Assembly (NCBI RefSeq): GCF_007859855.1
Contig: NZ_SJPK01000001.1
Span: 124,001-188,000, forward strand
DNA length: 64,000 nt
Direction: 5' to 3'
Origin: Allorhodopirellula solitaria
GTDB lineage: Bacteria > Planctomycetota > Planctomycetia > Pirellulales > Pirellulaceae
Below are positions 8,447 to 17,583 of the stretch, piece after piece; position 1 is the first letter of the stretch; each line of letters starts with the position of its first letter. The notes beneath the pieces were generated by a model, which did no database searches, was not told the origin of the DNA, and saw only the letters and a program-made list of their open reading frames with translations. The position numbers and the translations under genes are program-made.

Positions 8447-8663
8447 ATCGTCCGAACAACTCAGCTCTGACGTCGTCCCATGATTCGCCGCGATTGGGTT
8501 CAGCAAAGAAAGCTTCTTCACGCTGCATGAAGATCGCTTTCAGCTCTTCAGAGATTGGTGGCGGCCCTTCGCTCGCCAAACGATCAAGCACTGAGTTCGC
8601 CAGCGCGAATTGCACGTCTTTGGGAAGCGATTCGATTGTCGCCAGCAGTTCTTGATTGGTCAT
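8445..8663 (-). CDS. putative addiction-module antitoxin (TIGR02574-like)
   Basis: A 72-residue protein with the features of the short 'addiction module component' antitoxins: [20 protein letters not shown] at the N terminus and the end [12 protein letters not shown]. These normally precede a RelE/ParE toxin with a few bases overlap and bind it. Here only the toxin end remains downstream, so this is an orphan antitoxin. A GGAGGGACC stretch just upstream of the start acts as ribosome binding site. Confidence 0.78.
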   Translation of the reverse strand: MTNQELLATIESLPKDVQFALANSVLDRLASEGPPPISEELKAIFMQREEAFFAEPNRGESWDDVRAELFGR

Positions 8664-8711
8664 TGGTCCCTCCTATGTGTTTTCTACATCATACTCAATC
8701 GCCACGGTCTC

Positions 8712-9296
8712 GTGAAGCTTCGCAATTACCAACAAGCCGCCGTTGACGCGGTCTACGATCACCTTCGCAATCGCGACGACAATCCCGTTGCTGTCTTACC
8801 CACCGGTGCCGGCAAAAGTCTCGTGCTCGCGAAGATCGCATCTGATGCCGTGGGGCAATGGAATGGTCGCGTGCTGATCTTGGCTCATGTCAAAGAGCTT
8901 CTTGAACAGAACGCTGATAAGGTTCGTCGTTTGTGTCCCGACAAGGTCTTGAACCTTGCCGAGGTACCGGTTCACGTCGCCATCGACATGGAACCCGAAG
9001 CGGTGTAGGCCTATCGGATCGCCGACAACCGCACCGGCGAGAACGCGGAGTGGGACTACGACTTACTGCCGCTGGAAATCGGAGCGTTGCAGGACAGCGG
9101 TTTCGATTGTGAACTGCTTGGTTTCGACAGCGACGAACTCGCCAAACTGCTCAACCCAGGCGTTGACCAAGGGTTGACCGATCCCGACGAAGTCCCCGAA
9201 CCGCCTGACGATGCAATCACGCAGCCCGGCGATATTTGGATCCCCGGCGAGCATCTAACCGACAGACGGTCAGAATCTCGAGTGCCAATCGAATAA
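8712..9296 (+). pseudogene. chimeric remnant: DEAD-type helicase start fused to ParB/DNA-methylase piece
   Basis: From GTG 8712 the frame encodes a helicase start ([16 protein letters not shown], Walker A LPTGAGKS, then [14 protein letters not shown]). Near base 8950 it passes without frame change into sequence typical of ParB-nuclease/N6-methylase fusions ([54 protein letters not shown]). A TAG at 9006-9008 replaces the expected Gln between these. The methylase homology stops at GEH, just where its catalytic domain should begin, and 15 codons later the frame ends against the convergent gene. A deletion joined two phage genes and an insertion removed the rest. Confidence 0.82.
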
Positions 9297-9617
9297 AGCG
9301 GCGAGATAGAGGTGGCCTTCGGGAACAGGCTCGCAAAGCTCGACCGAGGAGCCAGAGACAGCAAATCGCTTGTTTTTGTGTTGCACGATGAAATCGAGTC
9401 CGAAAGCTTGGTATTTGGAAGGACTTGCGTCCACGACATCGACTTTCTCTCCCAACACCTTGGCCGGAAACGGAAACACGAGTTCCTGAATCGTCATGTC
9501 GATCAGCGCAGATGCCTGCTCGTCATCGCCGTAACGATCGACAATGGATTCTAGGAAAGCTCCCTCGATCTCAGCCGAGTCGCAACGGGTTAACCATGTG
9601 GGTCGAATGACCTTCAT
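9270..9617 (-). CDS. small acidic protein, possible CcbP-like calcium-binding family
   Basis: A 115-residue acidic protein. The segment IQELVFPFPAKVLGEKVDVV resembles bacterial proteins annotated as calcium-binding (CcbP type), which share a 'FPF.A.V.GE.V.V' pattern; I cannot confirm this. It starts 2 bp from the stop of the upstream gene and is the last gene of a three-gene minus-strand operon. Its 3' end overlaps the broken methylase remnant, so it marks the left edge of the cargo island. Confidence 0.55.
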   Translation of the reverse strand: MKVIRPTWLTRCDSAEIEGAFLESIVDRYGDDEQASALIDMTIQELVFPFPAKVLGEKVDVVDASPSKYQAFGLDFIVQHKNKRFAVSGSSVELCEPVPEGHLYLAALFDWHSRF

Positions 9618-9618
9618 G

Positions 9619-10188
9619 TCACTTGCCTTTGGTAATTTTCTTCAGTTCAGCTTCACAGATGAAACCAACTTCATCGGCAGCAATCATCGCGGTGGCCCAT
9701 TCTTTCGCCTCCACGCCTCCTGTTTTGGCAATTGCCTTGATCACCGGCTTCAAGCAGTCTTCGATTTCCTCGGTCATCAATCCTTCGTCGCTACGAGCGA
9801 CCTGATAACTTCCCCTCTTCATCAGTTCAATTGATAGCCGTTTGGCTTCTTCGTGTTCTCCGGTTTCGACAAGCCGTTTCAGTCCGGCTTGAGCGGCCTC
9901 GTACGCGCCGTAGTCGTAGTCGAAATTGTGGTTCAGGCGTCGTTCATCAACCTGCGTCGCCTGCATGATCGCGATTTCAACGTCCGTCAAAACAAAATTT
10001 GTCGGCTTCTCGATCTCAAACCGGCTTTCAAGGTCACGCCCGATGTCGATGTGCTCATCGGCATACTCCACAAGCAAGTCGATCAGTTCCGCCTTTTTGC
10101 ATTTGGTCAGGGCGGTTCGTATCAGCTCACCGGGTGAGATTTTGTGTTGACTCGGGCGTTTGCTCGATCTGGATGCCTGCCGTTTCAT
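9619..10188 (-). CDS. uncharacterised helical protein
   Basis: A 189-residue, mostly helical protein with a basic N terminus (MKRQASRSSKRPSQHK). The segments TALTKCKKAELIDLLVEYAD and GLKRLVETGEHEEAKRLSIEL resemble the C-terminal helical repeats found beside SWIM zinc-finger domains, but the zinc finger itself is absent. No catalytic motif is visible. It overlaps the upstream gene by 4 nt (ATGA), so both products are probably made in equal amounts. Confidence 0.6.
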   Translation of the reverse strand: MKRQASRSSKRPSQHKISPGELIRTALTKCKKAELIDLLVEYADEHIDIGRDLESRFEIEKPTNFVLTDVEIAIMQATQVDERRLNHNFDYDYGAYEAAQAGLKRLVETGEHEEAKRLSIELMKRGSYQVARSDEGLMTEEIEDCLKPVIKAIAKTGGVEAKEWATAMIAADEVGFICEAELKKITKGK

Positions 10189-11309
10189 TTGTAATTCAGC
10201 CCTTCGGTTTTGAAAGCTCGCTTCAGGTAGCTTAATGTTGGGTACTTCTTTGCAAGACGCATGGCGGCTCGATCGGCAAGCCGTGTCCCGTTTTCTCCCG
10301 GCAATGCATCGCGTAATTCGGCGAGCAGTTTTGCGGCCTCGACGTAATTGGCAGTCGATCGGGTTTCAACCATCTTCTCCGCTTCTTTGATCGCTGACTC
10401 CGGATCGCTACGAAGTTTCGCAAGACGCTTCTCAAGTCGATTTTGCTCGGCGGTCGCCTCTCGTTGTTGCCGAGTGTTGGCTTTGCCGGTGGCTAATTCT
10501 CGCAGCTCCGCAAGCGTTCGCGTCCCCTCGACAACCGGCCATGTCGACGCCCCAAACATTTCGCGAATACCGGCGAGTGATTCGGCACGCACTGCGGCTG
10601 CATCGCCATCAAGCACACGTCGCATCAGCCCGCGAAGCGTTGCAGCGGTTTGCTTTTTCAGCCAGCCATCGAAATCCGTCGACGGATCAGCTTGCTTTGA
10701 TATGGCCGGCGATGCGGATGCTGCTGCGGCAAGCAAATCCACATCGAGTTCATGAAAGAGAACAAACTCCTGCAATTCTGGCGTCAGCTTCTTCAGCCCC
10801 GCTGGCACCGGCGGCTCGATCACTTCTTCATCCCAATTGCAGACGAGCCAGCCGAGATAAAGCAACCGAGTGTCACCACCGATCAACGTATCACGGATTT
10901 TCGGCAGCATCGCCCTCATTCGGTCGAACTCAAAATAGTCTTCGCAGTAGCTTCCCCCGTCGGACTCCGGCTGAATCGACAACACGCCGCCTTTGCCTCG
11001 CGGATTCTTCTTCCATTCCAGACAATACTCCAACGAATATCGTTTCAACGTTTTCGCATCGACCGGCAGTCCCAGCGGCAAACGAAACATTAATTTGCGA
11101 ATGCCAAAATTCGCGTAATGCAAATGCACGTCATAGCCACGCCGCATCATCTCGACAGCGTTACCGCGAAAGTCGCTGTAGTGATACTCGACATCATACT
11201 GCCATCGCGACACATCAGCCCGCGAAGACTGCTGTTCCATGTAGGCAAGCTGCTTGCCATCAAGCGGCTTGTCGATCGCCGCAAAGTGGATGGTTTGGAA
11301 CTCACTCAT
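10185..11309 (-). CDS. uncharacterised protein, first gene of a three-gene operon
   Basis: A 374-residue protein that I recall as a recurrent unnamed planctomycete family. The N-terminal half has MSEFQTIHFAAIDKPLDGKQ, GYDVHLHYANFGIRKLMFRL and a YLGWLVCNW segment; the C-terminal half is helical and charged and ends AKKYPTLSYLKRAFK, like the helical tails of SWIM-finger proteins. It has no signal peptide. It lies downstream of the CRISPR-Cas operon on the same strand after about 100 bp, so it could be co-transcribed, but a functional link is not shown. Confidence 0.65.
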   Translation of the reverse strand: MSEFQTIHFAAIDKPLDGKQLAYMEQQSSRADVSRWQYDVEYHYSDFRGNAVEMMRRGYDVHLHYANFGIRKLMFRLPLGLPVDAKTLKRYSLEYCLEWKKNPRGKGGVLSIQPESDGGSYCEDYFEFDRMRAMLPKIRDTLIGGDTRLLYLGWLVCNWDEEVIEPPVPAGLKKLTPELQEFVLFHELDVDLLAAAASASPAISKQADPSTDFDGWLKKQTAATLRGLMRRVLDGDAAAVRAESLAGIREMFGASTWPVVEGTRTLAELRELATGKANTRQQREATAEQNRLEKRLAKLRSDPESAIKEAEKMVETRSTANYVEAAKLLAELRDALPGENGTRLADRAAMRLAKKYPTLSYLKRAFKTEGLNYK

Positions 11310-11406
11310 GCCGTTGCACTCCCTCAGTTTGCGTCAGGATACTGGACGCGGGATTCTCTCCGATTCCAATCTCCCGACAAGGACTCTCGGTGCTGTCAGG
11401 TTTGGT

Positions 11407-11798
11407 TCACTCGTACGTTTCCGGTGGCCATCCATGAGGCCATTTTCCGTAAACGCTTTGACAGGCGCTTACGACCCACGGCGGCGGACCAGCGCGAGCA
11501 ATCTTCACTGCGTCGCGATGTCGCTCATCCAGGTCTTGTCGCATCTCCGCCAAATCTTCGCGGCCCTTCTCTTCCAACCGTTCATCAGCCAAAGATGATT
11601 CTGGCGAGTAGCCAGCTCAATCCAGAGGATGTCACCTTCCTTGTCTCGCGCAGCAGGCTTCAACTTTTTAACTGCCTTTACGAAGCCAGGAAGGTAATGC
11701 TCGATCGTCGCTTCCAAAACGGCGACGCGGGTTTCCTCCTCACGCATGCCCGGCGATTTGCAGTGGACGCCCAACGTCAGTTTCTTTGGTTCAGCCAT
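11407..11798 (-). CDS. small gene of the Cas operon, apparently frameshifted
   Basis: An ORF starts at ATG 11798 inside the end of the preceding cas gene (8-nt overlap) and gives 97 residues: MAEPKKLTLGVHCKSPGMRE, then LPGFVKAVKKLKPAARDKEG. After about ILWIEL its sequence becomes W/R-rich. In the -1 frame, open from about 11620, a much more protein-like stretch begins (SPESSLADERLEEK, DLDERHRDAVKIARAGPPPW) and ends VYGKWPHGWPPETYE at 11407. The two halves together would make about 130 residues. Either a one-base frameshift has split the gene, or two overlapping genes exist. Function unknown; position suggests an accessory or small subunit of the type I-G effector. Confidence 0.5.
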
Positions 11799-12816
11799 TA
11801 CGGTTTTCCTTTTCAAGAGTATTTTCTTCACACGAAACGCCGATGGCATTCCGCAGCGTTCCTCGCCCGTTGGCATCACGGACACAAGGACAGGTCATCA
11901 CAACGCGAACCCCGCGATTTCCGAGTTGGTTCGATTCGGGCGGTTGTTGGTGAAGCTCTGGATGGCTGAGCAGACATCGCAACGTCTCAACACTGATGGC
12001 GTCATCCCAAATTGGCCAACGTAGATGCTGTCCACTGCGATCGAACCCGGTAGTGTGCAACACGTTGGAAACCGGAATGGCTGGGAATAGAGGTAGCGAC
12101 TCGAACGCCAGCCAAACTGCTGCACGTACGCTGGTTGGTCCCGCATCTGAAGGAGAACGATCACTGAGCGCATACAGTCCCTCTGTTGCTGGATCCCAAC
12201 CGAGTGAATGAAACGAATCTTTGTATGTCCACGGCCCACGAATTGCGGTTAGATACGCATCCTGGAGCTCTTCAAGTCGTTCAGACTCCTTCTGACGCTT
12301 GCTTGATCGTTGATTCGGATCGAGCGAACTGGCAAGCTCTTTTACATTCTTCAAGAAACGCTGCTGTCCAGCGGTCATGTGGAAACCCGTAGGCTTCACT
12401 TCAGGCTTCGACTTCGCCAAAACAACTTCCGATCCGAACCCCGTTAGAAACGCTGCGTGTTCGTTCAATTCAAACAATGTGTTTTCATCGTGGTCGGTGA
12501 TCTGTTCACCATATCCCGCGACCACTTTCAGCCACTCGCCACGAAACATGGGAACACTTGATTTTATGTCGTCGTGCCAATCTAGCCAAGGTGCTGTGAC
12601 TCGACGCGGTTGACGCTGGATAAGGTATGCAACCAGTTGTTGCTCACCGAACTCGTTCGCACAGTGCAGCTCGGCTCGCCAGTCACCATCGAACACCCAA
12701 GCGAGCTTCGCGATTCCAAACGGTTTCTCAAGCGATAAAATTCTTAGCAGCCCGAATGCCGCCATCGCGCCGAGCGGATGACTGCCGGACAAGCCATTCA
12801 AACGCAGCGTCTTCAT
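11791..12816 (-). CDS. type I-G large-subunit-position Cas protein (Csx17/Csb3-like, Cas8 candidate)
   Basis: A 341-residue protein starting at ATG 12816, chosen because it forms an ATGA overlap with the cas3 stop. The N-terminal LRLNGLSGSHPLGAMAAFGL motif is what I associate with the Csb3/Csx17-type proteins of type I-G (formerly I-U) systems, where they hold the Cas8 position that recognises the PAM. It is shorter than the roughly 700-residue Csx17 proteins I know, so it may be the Csb3 type. No catalytic motif is expected or seen. The longer ORF from 12957 lies inside cas3 and is rejected. Confidence 0.7.
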   Translation of the reverse strand: MKTLRLNGLSGSHPLGAMAAFGLLRILSLEKPFGIAKLAWVFDGDWRAELHCANEFGEQQLVAYLIQRQPRRVTAPWLDWHDDIKSSVPMFRGEWLKVVAGYGEQITDHDENTLFELNEHAAFLTGFGSEVVLAKSKPEVKPTGFHMTAGQQRFLKNVKELASSLDPNQRSSKRQKESERLEELQDAYLTAIRGPWTYKDSFHSLGWDPATEGLYALSDRSPSDAGPTSVRAAVWLAFESLPLFPAIPVSNVLHTTGFDRSGQHLRWPIWDDAISVETLRCLLSHPELHQQPPESNQLGNRGVRVVMTCPCVRDANGRGTLRNAIGVSCEENTLEKENRNG

Positions 12817-15800
12817 TTCGTTACCTCCATTTTTGTCTTCGTCGCGCGAGATTCCTTTTCGGACTGGCGGTGATCGGCGAGACGGAACATCGCTTCGATC
12901 CATGCCAGACCCCAAATGCCGTAACGCTCGTTCATCCGCGCGAACAAACACTCCCAATCGTTCGCCAGTCGATAGAGTGCTGCGGAGCGATGGGCGTCAA
13001 CGTCGAGAGAGATTTCAAATCGTTGCCAGTTTGCGTTTAGGGGGAGCGGCGAATCGTCGACAACGCGATGCGATGCGCGACCATCACCGTGATGCGTTCC
13101 GATAACGTATTGCACCAATTCGGTATCGTGCGCTTCGGCGAGAACTTCGCGGAGATCGGTTTCGCGAAGCAAGATGACAGACAACCCTTCATGTCGAAAG
13201 CCATCTGGAACTCCCGCTTGCTTCCTCGCTTGCCTGCGGATCGTCGGATGCCGGTAGCCTTGACCTGATTTGGCAAGGGCATTCCCGCCAGCCACGGCAA
13301 TTGCCGCCTGCGCAGCATTACCGTCATGCAACAGCGTCTGAAACGATTCTTCTAGCTTTCCGACATCGTGCCACTGAGCAATTAACCCAATGTCGTTAAT
13401 CAGTTCTTTTTGCAAATGGGCAAGTTGAGCGAATCGTACGGCATGCCGTTGGACTCCCAACGAATGGTCGATCAGCGTGACAGGCTCGGAGTCCTCCAAG
13501 AATGACGATTGATCGCTGGCATCAGGAAGCGTGTTTTCAGAATCGGGCTCCCATTGCCCACTTGATTCGTTCAGCACCTGCTGTGTTGGAAGACGTTTGC
13601 GAGCAGTTGCGATCCATCCGTGTCTCAAGTCGCCGGACTCGACATACTTAGTAAATCGGATTCGACCTGATTCCACGAGCAACGACAGACAAGAAAGTCG
13701 TACAGCTTCGGGCAGTAAAGGCTCGTCGCATAGCTCCATTAAAAACTCACGCATGAGTAGGTATGCATCTTCGTCGAGATCGTCAAACCGACGAATGGCT
13801 TCCGGGCTGGCAACGCCCCACTGACCAATCGCTAGTAGGCTTGGATGAAAACGAACGACAGGTTTGGCTCTTCCCCAGCGTGATCCACATTCACCTATGT
13901 CTGTCACTGAACGCGAATCGGGATTCCAGCCGAAATCGTCATGCCCGCCGTAGGAACTTGGAACCACAATCGTGTCGCCGGGGCAAATCTCGCTGGCGGC
14001 GTCGATTCGCGATTCGTCTTCACCCTTCCAACGTAAGATCAGCTTCCCACTCTTCTGTTGGCGTCTGGATGAAGCATTGGGCGAAGCATCCCCTTCGACG
14101 TCCGAAACGTCTCCGATAAAACGCTCTTGCTTCTTGGACTCGCGATCAACGCCAAGCCATCGCTGCACCTCGTAAATCGGAATCGAGCACGCTTCCACGC
14201 TCGTCGGAGGCAACAAGGCGAGCGTGTTGATAGCTTGCTTTTGGCTTTCAGGTTCCCGAATGTCATCCTCGATATCCCAGAGGTCCGCACGCCAGACAAC
14301 TTGCACATCCGCTGGTCGAGACTGAGGACCGTGCAAGAACAGGCTTACGTCGGGATCAGCAACAGGAGCGGGGTTGGTCCGTGCCCAGAGATTCAAGTAT
14401 GTCGGAAGCAGTACCGGCGCGCGGGTTTTCTCGGCACAAAGTGAATCGACATTTGCAGACGCCAGTAGTGTTTCAAGCGAATCAACGCCAAAGTCAATCG
14501 TCTTGTTCTTGCCTTTGCCGCTCGCGTTCTTCTGCAGCCAGTCCCACGTCTTCGTCAAACGATCGCCATACACTCGATCCTTCGCTGTCTTGGCAACATC
14601 TGTGCTGCGACCTAACACAAACGCTGCCGTTAGCTTTCGCTTACCGCGTCGATCAAGCCTGCCAAAACGTTGCCGGAGGCAATCCAGCGGAGCGGCTTCG
14701 GTGACGATTGCATCAAAATCGAGATCAGCACCCACCTCGATCGTTTGCGTTGCGACAACGAATACGGGGCGATTCGGTTCCTCGTCGCGACCCGCTTCGA
14801 TCCATCCCATCCAACCTTGTTTTCCGCGAATCTCTTTTCGGAATAGTAGTTCGTCACGATCCGCAGGACGAATCCGCCCCGTCAGTAGAACGACATCAGC
14901 CTTCGTTGTTTCAAGAGCCAGGTCGACTTCCTTTGCTGGGTCACGAATGTCGGCTCGCTGGCACAATAACTCGAAAATCCGGCGAGCCGTTCGCACGCGG
15001 TTCACCACGATCCCGATTACGCTGCCCTTGCTCGCCTCTTGCGAATCCGCTTTGGACTTTCGTTTCTTGCGGGCATCGTCAGCCTTGGCAATCGTCGACA
15101 GCGAGACCGCTCGGGCAACTGCTGTCGCTGCAAACTCATTGTCAGCTTCAAGTGGATCGTCTTTGTTAACCGGCACCTTCTCCAGCCGAGCGACTTTGTT
15201 TGCAGACAAGCGCTCGTTGATAACATCATGCTCTCGATCGTCAACTTCAAGTTGAAACGGCGGACTCATCGACGACTGCGAATCAACAGTCGCCGACATC
15301 TGCACCACTCTTGGCGGACGCCCGACTGGCTGCTCACTGAATCGAGGGTTCATATAGAGCTGAACGGACTTCAAAGTCTCGACAAACGGGTTCGACAAGT
15401 GTGCTTCATCAAGCAAAAGCAAACTGTCGTTGCCAACTAAGCCCGCATGAACAGGGCGTATGGACGGCGAAACACCGTAGCCACGAAACAACAGCCGAGA
15501 GCCAACCTGATCGACGGTCGACACGCAAATGGTCGGTGTGGCTGGGCTGAGCGACCAACCATCGTCGCGATACATTCCGCCCCGCATCAGTGACACGGTT
15601 AGCGGTTCGATTGGCTCATCTTCGCTATCGACCTGGAAGTGCTGTCGCAATAATTCGCGTGCATCCACCAAAACCGGCTCGTTACTTTCTCGCAACTTTT
15701 TCGCCAGACTTCTCGCGTGTTGGTAAGCTCCATCGACAACGATTCGACGATCAACGATGAAAAAAATCCGCAGTGCCGCATCACGACGCTCGAGTTTTCC

Positions 15801-15989
15801 CACCTGAATCAGCCGTACTTGCTCGATCAAATGGTAGACAGCAATATCCAATGCGTTCGTCTTGCCAACGCCGGTCGGCAAGTCCAGCACGTCGGGCCAT
15901 CCTTCACCATTGACCTGCTTCGCCAAGCGTGATTGCCAGGGAAACGGATCATAGTCGTGGATCGCTTTGAAAAACGCCTCAAACGTCAT
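12813..15989 (-). CDS. cas3: Cas3 helicase-nuclease, type I-G arrangement
   Basis: A 1058-residue protein with superfamily 2 helicase motifs: Walker A LPTGVGKT (38-44), DEAH (194-197), MSATV (near 232), TQTIEVGADLDFDAI and the motif VI arginines in RQRFGRLDRRG. The HD nuclease is at the C terminus (QWHDVGK, His874-Asp875, and GTHHGDG near 966), the reversed order characteristic of type I-G Cas3. All motifs look intact. It is recruited by the crRNA effector to unwind and degrade target DNA. The start overlaps csb2 by 11 nt, and the stop overlaps the next gene by 4 nt. Confidence 0.95.
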   Translation of the reverse strand: MTFEAFFKAIHDYDPFPWQSRLAKQVNGEGWPDVLDLPTGVGKTNALDIAVYHLIEQVRLIQVGKLERRDAALRIFFIVDRRIVVDGAYQHARSLAKKLRESNEPVLVDARELLRQHFQVDSEDEPIEPLTVSLMRGGMYRDDGWSLSPATPTICVSTVDQVGSRLLFRGYGVSPSIRPVHAGLVGNDSLLLLDEAHLSNPFVETLKSVQLYMNPRFSEQPVGRPPRVVQMSATVDSQSSMSPPFQLEVDDREHDVINERLSANKVARLEKVPVNKDDPLEADNEFAATAVARAVSLSTIAKADDARKKRKSKADSQEASKGSVIGIVVNRVRTARRIFELLCQRADIRDPAKEVDLALETTKADVVLLTGRIRPADRDELLFRKEIRGKQGWMGWIEAGRDEEPNRPVFVVATQTIEVGADLDFDAIVTEAAPLDCLRQRFGRLDRRGKRKLTAAFVLGRSTDVAKTAKDRVYGDRLTKTWDWLQKNASGKGKNKTIDFGVDSLETLLASANVDSLCAEKTRAPVLLPTYLNLWARTNPAPVADPDVSLFLHGPQSRPADVQVVWRADLWDIEDDIREPESQKQAINTLALLPPTSVEACSIPIYEVQRWLGVDRESKKQERFIGDVSDVEGDASPNASSRRQQKSGKLILRWKGEDESRIDAASEICPGDTIVVPSSYGGHDDFGWNPDSRSVTDIGECGSRWGRAKPVVRFHPSLLAIGQWGVASPEAIRRFDDLDEDAYLLMREFLMELCDEPLLPEAVRLSCLSLLVESGRIRFTKYVESGDLRHGWIATARKRLPTQQVLNESSGQWEPDSENTLPDASDQSSFLEDSEPVTLIDHSLGVQRHAVRFAQLAHLQKELINDIGLIAQWHDVGKLEESFQTLLHDGNAAQAAIAVAGGNALAKSGQGYRHPTIRRQARKQAGVPDGFRHEGLSVILLRETDLREVLAEAHDTELVQYVIGTHHGDGRASHRVVDDSPLPLNANWQRFEISLDVDAHRSAALYRLANDWECLFARMNERYGIWGLAWIEAMFRLADHRQSEKESRATKTKMEVTK

Positions 15990-17583
15990 GCTGCTTCTCC
16001 TTCGGCTTCGTCACCTTGAGCCCACGCATAGGAACACACAGTCCCATTCCGTAATGACGTCCGGCTCCCAGGATGACCGGACCTTCCACCGGTTCTTCAA
16101 ACTCGACCGCAACGTGATACCGCATCCTGACCGCTTGGCCGCCGGGTAGCCGCTTTGGCAAAGTAAATTTCCCGTTGCGATAGCGAACCCAAACCGGCTT
16201 CCCTTCCGATGAAAGCGAAGGAAAGCGAAAACTCGGCGGCACGCCTTGAACCATGGAGACCGGCGACACATGAACGTACTTCGGCAAAGGAAGCCCAATC
16301 GCCTGACAAGCTCTACCGACAATCTTCGCAGTTCGAGGCTCGTCCAGCTTGCGCAAGAAGTGACCAAAAACCATCGGAGTCGTGGTTGCCCAGAACTTCG
16401 ACGTGCCCGTGTAACGTGAAGGTCTCAGCGATTGCAGCGAATCCGCTGGTGACGCGATGCTGACGGACCAATCAAAACTAAGATCAGCTTCGGTTCGCTC
16501 TCCGTTGTGATTCATCCATACCTTCAGCAGATCCCCCAGTCTGATCGCGATTTGCTGGCGTTCTTGCGGCGACGTCGCTGCTGGAAGAACGATTGCGAAA
16601 CCGTGAATCTCGCCGCGTGAGTGCTGATAGCCTGTGTTGGCAAGCGGCAAGAACGCGACATGATTCCGTTGCAATGGCGAACTATCCGACTCATGTCCGA
16701 TCAGTATTGCTGGTGCATCATCGTCACCAAGGCTGCAGACTGCCTTGCGAACACTTTGCGTCAACGCCAAGCATGCTTGCAGGGGAAGCGGCTTTCCAGA
16801 AGTTCGTTTGAAAACAAACCAGTTGCGTTGATCGCCAAATGCGTTGATTCGTTTTTCCGTCGTTGGCAAACCCTCACATGTCTTCACATAGCGATGCCAT
16901 GGCGCGTCGGAAGCTTCGCGACGCCGTACGGTTTTCTCGCTCAATTGGAATGCAGCGTCCAGTTGTTGAAGCCGACCTGTCGCCACCCCACGCAAAGTCG
17001 CACCAGCCATTCCCTTTGGATCCGATTTTCTCCGAAGCCTCCATTGTGGCAATGCAGCCTTCTTATCTGCGAGCGACACACGCACTAGGGACGACGAGTG
17101 CCCCAAATACGCAACCGACTCACACAATGTTTGCAATGCCTCTTGGTGTTGCTCTAAGTCAGCTTCCGCAACATCTTTCCAAACAAACTGAACGATCGGA
17201 TCGAACGGGATGATGGTCGGAAAAAAACGTTCCTTTCGATCACGCCCCAGAGCGATTCCAGAATCAATTGAAGACATGAACTTCAACGTGCGTTTTTTTC
17301 GATTCAGAACAATTTGTGAGTTGTTATCGTTGACGGGAACATAGGTTTCTAAACAGGCACGTTCTGCGTATTCCGAGAGCAATAACTCCGGCGGCTGCAA
17401 TTGTTCCAACCACAGCAATGCATCGCGAGCCTCGTCGCCCAGATCACATTCATACATCGCTGCAACCATTGCTGAAAACAACCGCTGGGGATGCGGCGGC
17501 CATTCCGCTTGGGTACGAGACTGCCGATCACTGGCAACCGCACGCCCCGTGAGATAATCCACTTCGATAATCAGCATTCTCAA
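15979..17583 (-). CDS. csb2: Csb2, fused Cas5-Cas6 of type I-G
   Basis: A 534-residue RAMP protein of the Csb2 (GSU0054) family. The N-terminal half begins MRMLIIEVDYLTGRAVAS and contains WPPHPQRLFSAMVAA, the hallmark of the Cas5-like half. The C-terminal half ends with a glycine-rich loop (VEGPVILGAGRHYGMGLCVP), as in Cas6 nucleases. In type I-G this protein cuts the pre-crRNA and stays at the crRNA 5'/3' ends in the effector. It is coupled to csb1 by an ATGA overlap. The frame is intact. Confidence 0.93.
   Translation of the reverse strand: MRMLIIEVDYLTGRAVASDRQSRTQAEWPPHPQRLFSAMVAAMYECDLGDEARDALLWLEQLQPPELLLSEYAERACLETYVPVNDNNSQIVLNRKKRTLKFMSSIDSGIALGRDRKERFFPTIIPFDPIVQFVWKDVAEADLEQHQEALQTLCESVAYLGHSSSLVRVSLADKKAALPQWRLRRKSDPKGMAGATLRGVATGRLQQLDAAFQLSEKTVRRREASDAPWHRYVKTCEGLPTTEKRINAFGDQRNWFVFKRTSGKPLPLQACLALTQSVRKAVCSLGDDDAPAILIGHESDSSPLQRNHVAFLPLANTGYQHSRGEIHGFAIVLPAATSPQERQQIAIRLGDLLKVWMNHNGERTEADLSFDWSVSIASPADSLQSLRPSRYTGTSKFWATTTPMVFGHFLRKLDEPRTAKIVGRACQAIGLPLPKYVHVSPVSMVQGVPPSFRFPSLSSEGKPVWVRYRNGKFTLPKRLPGGQAVRMRYHVAVEFEEPVEGPVILGAGRHYGMGLCVPMRGLKVTKPKEKQHDV

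Noticed and set aside
10541-11437. 298-codon plus-strand ORF
   Set aside because: Shadow of the minus-strand gene at 10185-11309; composition rich in Arg/His/Ser and without protein pattern.
11118-11969. 283-codon plus-strand ORF
   Set aside because: Crosses several minus-strand genes and their boundaries; no motif, no ribosome site.
12817-12957. Upstream extension of the Cas8-position gene
   Set aside because: The extra 47 codons lie within cas3; the internal ATG at 12816 gives the usual 4-nt overlap and the family's N terminus.
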